Assembly: GCA_965197635.1 (NCBI GenBank)
Contig: CBDANN010000007.1
Coordinates: 529,101 to 593,100 of the forward strand
Direction of reading: 5' to 3'
Source of the DNA: Bin87 sp965197635
GTDB taxonomy: Bacteria; Chloroflexota; Dehalococcoidia; Lucifugimonadales; UBA3495
Length of the DNA: 64,000 nt
This document shows positions 54,440-62,083 of this stretch, piece by piece. Made by a program: the position numbers and the translations under genes. Position 1 is the first letter of the stretch. Each line of letters starts with the position of its first letter. Under the pieces are notes generated by a model, which saw only the letters and a list, made by a program, of their open reading frames with translations, had not been told where the DNA came from and did not search any database.

Positions 54440-54660
54440 GCAGTCAACGCCACGCCCAAAGCGGTGATGGCCGACGTGGCGCACCTGGCCCGCACTCGTC
54501 ATGCTGGCGGCAACCACGCCCATCTCAGTAAGCCGCTCGCGGCACGGGAAGGCATCGACACCGGCCGGACCACCCGGCGGCGCATCCTGCTGAAGGCTGG
54601 ATAGAGCAGTCCGCGGCGTCGCCGTCCACCAAAAGCACGAGTGCGTCGCCAAGAGGCGGA
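54440..54660 (+). pseudogene. Fragment of ISNCY/rve-type transposase
   Basis: NATPKAVMADVAHLARTRHA and GNHAHLSKPLAAREGIDTGR resemble the second HTH region of the transposase at 43753-45280. It stops after RRILLKAG; in the same frame beyond the stop SSPRRRRPP continues the resemblance. Confidence 0.7.
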
Positions 54661-54732
54661 CCTCAGGCGAGCCAGTTCCCTTCGCGACCGTTGCGGCCGC
54701 GCGGCCTGCATGGTTGCCAATTCGGTGGATTG

Positions 54733-55965
54733 TCATCTCACCCAGCGCACGTCCTCAGGGGGCCGTGGCCAACAGATGAGGGCCCCATCAGTCCTGATGG
54801 CGCACGTAACAATGTCAGTCGATACGATCTCCTGATAAGAACCTGCGGGGATACCGGATCTGCCGGCGTAGTCGGTCCCCCAGCACGCAATCGAATCGTC
54901 GTTGGCGATGGCGCAGGTGTGGTACCTGCCGAGAGCGACACTCTGGTAGGTCCCGGTCGGGGCGTCGCTTTGGCCAGCGTGGTTTTTGCCCCAGCAGGCG
55001 ATGGAATCATCGCTGGCGATAGCGCAGGTATGGTCGGCGCCCACGCTCAGGGATTCGAAGGCGCCGGTTGGACCGTCAGCTTGACCATCTTCGTTGTATC
55101 CCCAGCAGGCCACGGAATCATCGCTGGCGATAGCGCAGGTATGGTCGGCGCCCACGCTGAGCGACTCGAAAGCGCCGGTTGGACCGTCAGCTTGACCATC
55201 TTCGTTGTATCCCCAGCAGGCCACGGAATCATCGCTGGCGATAGCGCAGGTGTGGAAAGCGCCTGCGTCAAGGGACTTGAAGGCGCCGGTCGGCGCTGTG
55301 GACTCACCAAAGTCATCGATGCCCCAGCAGGCGATGGCATCGTCGCTGTCGATTGCGCCGGCATGATAGCCTCCAAAACTGATTGCCTGGTAGGCGCCGG
55401 CCGGCGCCTCCGACTGCATATTCTCGTTGTATCCCCAACAGTCGACCGTTCCATCGCTGGCAACGGCGCACGTATACTTGGCGCCAACCACGACGGATGT
55501 GTACGTTCCTTCCGGTGAGGTCGCTTCGCCTTCGGAGTTTGATCCCCAGCAAGCAACGGTGTCATCGGTCGAGATAGCGCAGGAATGGCCCCCGCCCAGT
55601 TCTGCGAAGATTGACTTGTACGTCCCCGCCGGCGGGCCGGCAGCCCCAGTTTGGTTCCGGCCCCAACATGCCAGTGTACCATCGGAGGCTACGGCGCAGT
55701 TGTGGTGGTAGCCGGACGCGATGCTCGTGTATGCGCCCGCGGGAGGTTCGATCTGCCCGTAAAAGTCATACCCCCAACAGTGGACGGCTCCATCGGTGGC
55801 AATGGCACAGGTGTGAACGAAACTGGCGCTCAAAAGCCTTGAACGTTCCAGGTGGTAGAAACCCGAACTGAGAGCGGTGAATACGGGGGCTTCGTCCTGG
55901 GTCGAGTCCGTGACGTTTCCGGCATCTGACCAGGCTCCGTCTCCCTCATCATTGGTTGCCCGCAC
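54733..55965 (-). CDS. RCC1-like repeat protein, C-terminal half of a disrupted FN3/RCC1 gene
   Basis: Nine or more repeats of about 37-40 residues of the type HTCAIASDDSVACWGYNEDG, a short RCC1/BNR form with a CxxxxDGxxxCWG core. Two central units are almost identical 111-bp tandem copies (55014, 55125, continuing at 55236). The frame starts as the end of a fibronectin III domain (VQVRATNDEGDGAWSD). It shares its 5' end with the preceding gene but is out of frame with it; see 55830-57104. Probably an extracellular beta-propeller. Confidence 0.82.
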   Translation of the reverse strand: MRATNDEGDGAWSDAGNVTDSTQDEAPVFTALSSGFYHLERSRLLSASFVHTCAIATDGAVHCWGYDFYGQIEPPAGAYTSIASGYHHNCAVASDGTLACWGRNQTGAAGPPAGTYKSIFAELGGGHSCAISTDDTVACWGSNSEGEATSPEGTYTSVVVGAKYTCAVASDGTVDCWGYNENMQSEAPAGAYQAISFGGYHAGAIDSDDAIACWGIDDFGESTAPTGAFKSLDAGAFHTCAIASDDSVACWGYNEDGQADGPTGAFESLSVGADHTCAIASDDSVACWGYNEDGQADGPTGAFESLSVGADHTCAIASDDSIACWGKNHAGQSDAPTGTYQSVALGRYHTCAIANDDSIACWGTDYAGRSGIPAGSYQEIVSTDIVTCAIRTDGALICWPRPPEDVRWVR

Positions 55966-57104
55966 CTGAACCTCGTAGCCGGTGCCAACGGCGGCTCATC
56001 CTGATCGGCGATGCTGATGGTGACGTCGAGCGTCGCCCTCCCGCCATTGCCGTCATCCGCCAAGATGGCGACGGAGTAACTGGACCTGGCCTCATGGTCG
56101 TAGGTGGAGCCAACTTTGGTTAGCAACTGACGATTGCCGGCGTTGAAGCCGAATGTTTTGGCATCGGTGCCGGTCATCCTGTAGGTCAGGGTATCGCCGT
56201 CGGTGTCCGCTGCAGCGGGCAGCGCGGCGCCTATGTTGGATGCCGTTGCAACGGCAACGACGCCGATGCTTTCGTTCATGGCGCGCGTTTCGCCGTTTAC
56301 CGAGAAGGTGGGGGCGCTGCCAATGGGTTCCGTGAGGTACCGGAACGTGTAGTCGATCCGGCCAGCCTCCTGGGCCTCTACTCTGACGTAGTAATACTCA
56401 TCCGCGCCGGTGGCCTCGAGGGTGACGTTGAGCACCTCTTTGCTGCCGCCTTCCTTCTCACCGGAGACGATCACCGCGCCTTCGGTGCTTTCGACATAGA
56501 GGTTGGCGTTGTAGTCCATCCCCCTGATGCGGACCCTGACCATGCGCCGCTCCGACAGACTGAACCTGTAGTACTTGATGGCATCATTATCATCTACGAA
56601 ATCGTCCCGGTTGGTCGGCTCCGTGTCGGCGATGTCTCCCAGAGACATGGCGTCCGCTCGTTCCGCGGCGTAATCCGACGTCGTCCTGGGTGTGGCGACA
56701 CCGGTAACCACTTCGCTCCAGGCCGACCTCCTCTCGCCGTAGAACCTGGCGGCCACCGCGACCTTGTATGTTGCCCCAGGGGTAAGTCCGGTCACCGTGT
56801 AGCTGTTGACTGTGGGATACGCGTTCCAGTTGGTATTGCTGTTGCGCTTAAACCCCTCGCCGTTGGGCGCCCACCTGACCCGGTATTCGTCGGGCCCGTC
56901 GGGATGAATGTCCCACGTGATGTCCAGCTCCCCCGGGTCGGAGCCTGGAGTTGCCGCAAGACCCGTCACTGCAGCTTTCTGTGGTTCGGTCTGCGCCGAC
57001 GCCGATATGACGAATGTGAACAACGCCATCGCGGTGATTGCTACCGCAGCGACGGCCAGGAAGGCGACTCGGCGTGGGTGCTTGATGGTCGTGGTTGCGA
57101 TCAT
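55830..57104 (-). CDS. Exported FN3/cadherin-type protein, N-terminal half of a disrupted gene
   Basis: Signal peptide (AFLAVAAVAITAMALFTFVI), a fibronectin III domain (GLAATPGSDPGELDITWDIH), a pre-peptidase-like domain (DDNDAIKYYRFSLSERRMVR), a cadherin-like segment (NESIGVVAVATASNIGAALP, DTDGDTLTYRMTGTDAKTFG). After DQDEPP near 55995 the frame is out of register and about 60 residues of the expected second FN3 domain are missing; the RCC1 repeats follow in the other frame. A deletion in the FN3 domain therefore probably fused and broke the gene. Confidence 0.82.
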   Translation of the reverse strand: MIATTTIKHPRRVAFLAVAAVAITAMALFTFVISASAQTEPQKAAVTGLAATPGSDPGELDITWDIHPDGPDEYRVRWAPNGEGFKRNSNTNWNAYPTVNSYTVTGLTPGATYKVAVAARFYGERRSAWSEVVTGVATPRTTSDYAAERADAMSLGDIADTEPTNRDDFVDDNDAIKYYRFSLSERRMVRVRIRGMDYNANLYVESTEGAVIVSGEKEGGSKEVLNVTLEATGADEYYYVRVEAQEAGRIDYTFRYLTEPIGSAPTFSVNGETRAMNESIGVVAVATASNIGAALPAAADTDGDTLTYRMTGTDAKTFGFNAGNRQLLTKVGSTYDHEARSSYSVAILADDGNGGRATLDVTISIADQDEPPLAPATRFRCGQPMMRETEPGQMPETSRTRPRTKPPYSPLSVRVSTTWNVQGF

Positions 57105-57379
57105 GCGCTATTTCTCTCTCTTGGTTGCAATCTGGTCGGTCGGTCGGTCTTGGGTTCAGACTTCGGCCCTGCCGACCATTCCGTTTGGTGGGTCCCGTCG
57201 GCCTGGTCGTCGAAGGGTTCCATGATGAACAGGTCGTCAAAGTGGTTACGCCCAGGGCCGCTGGAGAGCACTCCGGACATACGCCAACGGACCGCGCGTG
57301 CCGGACTTAAAGATGCGCCGGCCCCCGAGATGATGACGGCGAGCATTGCGAACCTGAGGTATTCTGATCGGACCGTATG
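57105..57379. other. Upstream region of the FN3/RCC1 gene
   Basis: No gene supported. It should hold the promoter of the minus-strand surface protein gene, but no clear -35/-10 pair stands out. Confidence 0.4.
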
Positions 57380-57845
57380 CTAAACCCGAATCCACCGAAA
57401 GGATGAGATTGTCGGCGCGCTGAGGGGGTTAGAAAGTGCCCCTGCGTTCGGGGATAATGGTTGATGAGACACCAAACAACCCCAGACCAGTAGCACCCAA
57501 TAGATGCTACCGCCTGAGCCGCCCGACCGCATCCCGGTCGCCATTTGGGATGCTGCTTCCGACCACGCTGGCTGGGCGTTTGGGACTGGGTGAACTGGTG
57601 GACAACCACGTTGATCTGGGAGACGCGCCAGGACGGGCGAAGGATCAGCCCAGCATGGCTGACCAGGCGGTGATCGTCGAAGGCGATCTGGATGCGGTAG
57701 GGGTGGTTACGTGGTAGCATCTATTGAGTGCTCACTGTTTCTGGCTGGTTTCCTGTTTCAAAACCATTATCCCAGAAGCAAAGGATCGCTTGCTTACCCC
57801 TTCGACCCGCCGCGACACTCATCTCTTCGGTGGATTGGAGCTAAA
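57380..57845. mobile_element. IS1380 deletion derivative (466 bp)
   Basis: Both ends match IS1380: CTAAACCCGAATCCACCG at the left and the complement of TTTAGCTCCAATCCACCG at the right. Inside, only traces of the 5' end of the transposase remain, for example IQIAFDDHRLVSHAGL on the minus strand. It could be mobilised by the intact IS1380 transposase at 38991. Confidence 0.8.
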
Positions 57846-58111
57846 CTCCACCTGACTTTGGAAAGGCCCTGACAAACAATCACCAAGTCTTGCCCTCTCC
57901 GCCGCCCTGTGGCAAACTGCATATATGTCGCGATGCCCAGCAGGCTGTCTGAGAAACAAGGTTCTATCCCAATTTGGTCGCCTGACCAGGGTTTCGCTTT
58001 GCAAACGAAACAACTTAATGAACGGTTTAGTCCACAATGATAATATTACCAGCGTCGTTCGTCACGCTTCCCTCATCCTCGAACGGCCTGCTAGCCATCG
58101 CCCTCCGTTGA
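57846..58111. other. Spacer before tRNA-Gly with a short match to the tRNA-Ser 3' end
   Basis: GCCCTCTCCGCC at 57892-57903 equals the last part of tRNA-Ser (40910-40921). It is only 12 bp, so it is at best a weak candidate for the other attachment site of the integrase island. Confidence 0.3.
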
Positions 58112-58186
58112 GCGGGCGTAACTCAGTGGTAGAGTGTTTGCTTCCCAAGCAAAAAGTCGTGGGTTCGAATCCCATCGCCCGCTCCA
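58112..58186 (+). tRNA. tRNA-Gly (CCC), CCA encoded
   Basis: Acceptor GCGGGCG pairs with CGCCCGC, then T and CCA. The anticodon loop TTCCCAA gives CCC. The T arm is GTGGGTTCGAATCCCAT. Confidence 0.96.
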
Positions 58187-58483
58187 ATCTTTGTTGGCAA
58201 CGAACATTTGAATAGGAATTGACCTCGTAAGAGGGTGATCTAAAGAGATTCCCGGCCTGCAATCCCGCCCGATGGCGAGAAATTCGTTTCGTCCCACAGG
58301 ATCGCACGAAATTTTACTAGGCCACCCAGGATCGATTAGAAGCGTCAACTGAACGGCCCAAGATCGCACAGAAAAAGCCTCAAACGGTTTAGTTGCCTTG
58401 GTCAACGTCATAGCGTAAGGCCCGAACCCGCGAGCCTAATCGCGCATCAACCGCAGCCATCCGCCCGGAGTAATCAAACACAA
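58187..58483. other. Intergenic after tRNA-Gly
   Basis: No gene recognised. The small genes and methyltransferase remnant that follow look like an accessory segment next to the tRNA, but no integrase is present here. Confidence 0.4.
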
Positions 58484-58888
58484 ATGGCGCAATCACGAGA
58501 CCAGGCTATGGACGTGCTGCACGGAGCCATCGAGGGTGCGTTAGACGCCGGCATGACCCCGTCGGACATAGAGCTCATGGCGGCCACGATACACAGGTCG
58601 CGAAACCAGGCGGCGGAATACGTCGGCGATTTGGAAGCGGAGGTGGCGGACCTTGAGCGTTGTCCTGACCACCCAGAAGACCGCCTGCGTCGCCGGACCA
58701 AACTCCGTTCGCTTCTCCGGATCGCTGAACCAGTTGGAGACGAGGTTTTCTACTGCGTGGGCGACTCGGGCCCATGCAGTTGGGTGCATTCCAGACAAGT
58801 AGGGACATTTATCGCCTCCGGCAGCTCGCCCCATACGCTGGACGAGATCCTGGAAGCCTACAAACAAGCCCGGGCGCAGTTAGGGTAA
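58484..58888 (+). CDS. Hypothetical protein, 134 aa
   Basis: MAQSRDQAMDVLHGAIEGAL is a helical acidic start, followed by AEYVGDLEAEVADLERCPDH and an end with DEILEAYKQARAQLG. Soluble, no motif recognised. The codon pattern and continuous charged helices suggest a real gene of an accessory element. Confidence 0.6.
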   Translation: MAQSRDQAMDVLHGAIEGALDAGMTPSDIELMAATIHRSRNQAAEYVGDLEAEVADLERCPDHPEDRLRRRTKLRSLLRIAEPVGDEVFYCVGDSGPCSWVHSRQVGTFIASGSSPHTLDEILEAYKQARAQLG

Positions 58889-58908
58889 TCAACTGAAACT
58901 CCGGTCAA

Positions 58909-59265
58909 GTGGCGAAATCAGCCAAAAGCACGCCGACGGAGGACCTGATGAGCGCCCTGGACCGGCTCCCGGCAGATGGAGCGGACGGCGCCAAGATCGC
59001 GGAGATGGCTGCCGAACGAATCGGCGCGCCCCAGGCCGAAACCGTGACCGACCTAGTGTGGTGTATTCGTAGTTCGCCGGATATAAAGTGCCGACCGCCG
59101 CCTTTGCGCCGCTCAGTATCGAGTAGAAAACTCTTTTCCAATCCGCTCGGAAAGCCTTGAAGTAATACGGCGAACTACGAATACAGGACACTAGCGGGAC
59201 TGCTACCCAGCGCCGAGACGCCCCCAAAGACCAGGGGGTCGTTATCTATGGACCTAGCGAACTGA
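58909..59265 (+). pseudogene. Small hypothetical gene split by MITE C3
   Basis: From GTG 58909: VAKSAKSTPTEDLMSALDRL to ETVTDL, then the MITE. Removing the MITE and one TA gives VTDLAGLLPSAETPPKTRGS and a stop at 59263, about 72 residues in all. No family recognised. Confidence 0.6.
59056..59191. mobile_element. MITE C3, 136 bp, IS630-type
   Basis: Inverted relative to C1 and C2, with ends GTGTGGTGTATTCGTAGTTC and the complement of GTGTCCTGTATTCGTAGTTC, flanked by TA at 59054-59055 and 59192-59193. It is a near-exact copy of C2 over 20 kb away. Confidence 0.92.
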
Positions 59266-59506
59266 CTGACGGGCTGATTGACCTGCCTACCGCAAGCAGG
59301 AAGTACGGGGGTCAAGAACGACACCCCTCGTCATTGGGTTTACCAGGGGCACGTCGAAATGGTCGCTAGATTGAAAGGGCCGACCGCGGGTGGTGATTAC
59401 AAAGTGATCAGGGTCGCCGACTTGTAATCTTGCATCAAAGGACCGCGGCAAAAGTCCGGGCCCCGGAAGAAAAAGCACAAATTATTATATCATGTTCACC
59501 CTAATC

Positions 59507-59535
59507 ACCCCCGTACCGCCACATACGGGGGTTTT
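59507..59535 (+). terminator. Rho-independent terminator
   Basis: ACCCCCGTA pairs with TACGGGGGT around an 8-nt loop, and the stem runs into TTTT. It lies just before the methyltransferase remnant. Confidence 0.65.
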
Positions 59536-60344
59536 CAGTATCCCTAACCCAATGGCTTGACCAGGTCCACCAGGGCGACATCCTGGAACTACTCCCGCGG
59601 TTGCCCGCTGAGTCTGTCGATCTGGTAGTCACTTCTCCGCCCTACAACCTACGCGACAGTTGCGGCAAAGGAATCCGCCGCTGGGATGGCTACGACTGCC
59701 ACAGCGACGATACGCCGCATGATGAGTACGTGGCGTGGCAGCAGCAGTGTATTTCCGAGATGCCGCGCGTCCTGAAACCGGACGGCGCTATCTTCTACAA
59801 CCACAAGCCTCGGGTGCAAGGCGGCCTCCTCCAATCCCGAATGGACATCATGGAGGGGTTTCCCCTTCGGCAGGCAGTCAGCTGGCATCGGTCCGGGGGA
59901 ACAAATTTTAACCCCGGATATTTTTTTGCCCACCTACGAGGTCATCTACCTCATTGCCAAGCCGAAGTTCCGACTGGCGTCCGGATACGAGGACGATGAC
60001 GTCTGGCGCATTGACCAGGAAAAGAGGCCGTGGATCGAGAACTTACCGTCGTTTCCGCAAGGCCTACCGCGCCGTGCGGTCCGCGCAACGTCGGCCAGGG
60101 CGGTGTTAGATCCCTTCATGGGCAGTGAACCACCGCGGTTGCCGCGATCCACGAGGGCAGGTCCTACATCGGCATCGAGAAGAGTCCGCGGTACTGCGAA
60201 ATAGCCAGGGAACGTATTGCCGCTACGGATCCAGCAACGGCACATCGCCGATGCCTCTCAAGGAGCATCAGGGATTCAACTACGCCGACATTCCCGCCCG
60301 CGGCAGTACCCGAGCTGTTTTTCATTACATCGATGACGCGGTGA
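59530..60344 (+). pseudogene. DNA methyltransferase (beta-class N4/N6), two single-base frameshifts
   Basis: WLDQVHQGDILELLPRLPAE leads to the catalytic motif VVTSPPYN, then HDEYVAWQQQCISEMPRVLK and SWHRSGGTNFNPGYF. A run of seven T near 59925 shifts the frame; one T fewer gives PTYEVIYLIAKPKF. A G is missing near 60124, after which TTAVAAIHEGRSYIGIEKSP gives the SAM-binding end with DPFMGSG. The motif order (catalytic before SAM motif) is that of beta-class enzymes. No start codon is clear before TTG 59601. Both breaks are one base and could be sequence errors. Confidence 0.8.
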
Positions 60345-60640
60345 CCAACAACGGTTGGCAAGCCACGCCGATCGACAAATCAGACATCGCGACACACATG
60401 GGCATTGACCGTACTACGGTGAACCGAGGGGTCAAGTCGCTGAGGAAGTGCGCAGCCATAAAGATTGCCAACCACGGCAGGTGTAGCACTTACTTGATTT
60501 TGAAACCACCCCGGACTGCAACAACATCGTCCAAGAAAGTAGCCACGGCTGCGGTTTCCAGCACGAGATCCGTGCTGGGCCATGCTCAACGACGCTTGGG
60601 CGCCTCCGGTACCGGTTCGGTTAACCCAAAGATTCACTAA
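60251..60640 (+). CDS. HTH domain protein, 129 aa
   Basis: MPLKEHQGFNYADIPARGST and a winged-helix-like segment DKSDIATHMGIDRTTVNRGV followed by CAAIKIANHGRCSTYLIL. Resembles HTH proteins of plasmids and phages that control replication or host takeover. It overlaps the end of the methyltransferase frame. The basic Ser/Thr-rich C-terminus is low in complexity. Confidence 0.65.
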   Translation: MPLKEHQGFNYADIPARGSTRAVFHYIDDAVTNNGWQATPIDKSDIATHMGIDRTTVNRGVKSLRKCAAIKIANHGRCSTYLILKPPRTATTSSKKVATAAVSSTRSVLGHAQRRLGASGTGSVNPKIH

Positions 60641-61301
60641 TCTGGACTTTGTACAAAAGTTAGGCACATTATAAAACCAGGGTAAGCTGGCCTGACCCGA
60701 TTTCCACAATAAGGCCCAACCATGCTTACCCTGCCGGATGTTATTTTACCCGTGCTCACTCCCTTGGCAACGCGGTTCCCAAGCCGAACCTGGATCAAAG
60801 TCCAGGTTCGGCTGGTCGGCGCGATACTGGCTCCCGGCCCGCGCACCGTAGCCGCGGCGCTCCGCGTCATGGGCCACCGCGATGACCGCAACTATGCCCG
60901 CTATCATCACGTGCTCAATCGAGCGGTGTGGTCGCCACTGCCGGTATCCCAGGTCCTGCTGACGCTGCTAATCCAGCAGCTGGACCCGGGCGATGGTCCC
61001 CTGGTGTTCGGCATACGAGCCATTTACCAATCGGGAAACCGTGGAGCGACGCGGCGGCCCTAAAATCAAAGCCCGGGGCAGCTACCGCGATGCGGTGCGC
61101 TCCAGCCGCCGCTATCTGGTCAAGGTCAGCGGCTTGCGCTGGGTCAGCCTGAGGTGGCGGGGCCACGTCCCCTGGGCCGGACGCTATTGGGCTTGGCCGG
61201 TGCTGACCGCTTTGGCGCCTTCGGCCGGATATTATCGCCAGCGCGGACGCCCGCACCAAAAGCTCACCGATCGGGCCCAGCAGATGATCATGCAATCCCG
61301 C

Positions 61302-61326
61302 TCATGGTGAGCCTGCCGAACCACGC
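61302..61326. repeat. 25-nt REP-like micro-insert in transposase no. 1
   Basis: TCATGGTGAGCCTGCCGAAC followed by CACGC lies between the codons for QSR and WLPHRS. CGC occurs on both sides, which might be a three-base duplication. The intact relative no. 2 reads LRRWLPDRDLVVVADGGYAK without any insert at this place. Confidence 0.75.
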
Positions 61327-62083
61327 TGGTTGCCCCACCGTTCCCTGGTACTGGTGGGCGATAGTAGTTACGCCGTCCCCGTAGCGTCGCACGGGGCAGG
61401 CTCTGGACCGGCTCCACTGCTGCCAATCGCTGCCCCAACCCGTTACCTGCATAACCCGATTGCGGTTGGATGCTGGCCTCGACGCACCGGCGCCAGCCCG
61501 TCGGCCCGGCCAGACCGGGCGTCCACCCGTGCAGGGCGCTCGCTTGCCCACACTGCAAGCGCTCCTGGACCATGACGACACCTCTTGGGACCGGACGGCA
61601 GTGGCCTGGTACGACCACACGACCCGTGCGGTGGCAATCACTTCGCAAACCGCACTCTGGTATCACACCGGCCAACCGCCCGTACCACTGCGCTGGGTCC
61701 TGGTGCGAGACCCCAATGGCGAGTTCGACCCCCAAGCCCTGCTCTGCACCAACCCAGCCGTTGACCCAGCGCAGATCCTGGCATGGTTTGTGCTGCGCTG
61801 GCAACTGGAGGTCACCTTCATGGAAACCAGGGCTCACCTGGGCGTGGCGACCCCGCGCCAGTGGTCCGACCGGGCCAGCGCTCGCACTACCCCGGTCCTG
61901 ATGGGGCTCTTCTCCTGGATTGTCCTGACGGCTCACCGGTTGCAGCAACAACGGCCCATGGCCCCGCGCACGGCGGCATGGTACGCCAAACCGTCGCCAA
62001 CCTTCATAGATGCCATCGCCTTGGTGCGTCGCCACCGGTGGCTGGCGTCGGAGGGTTTTCCACTGTCGGCCGCCGAACCTCGA

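Noticed and set aside
54691..55518. 275-codon plus-strand frame with VSPAGHGIIAGDSAGMVG repeats
   Set aside because: Its repetitiveness is only the complement of the RCC1 repeats on the minus strand.
40911..58186. tRNA-Ser and tRNA-Gly T arms as att repeats of one island
   Set aside because: They share only the generic GGTTCGAATCCC of all T arms, so the match carries no information.
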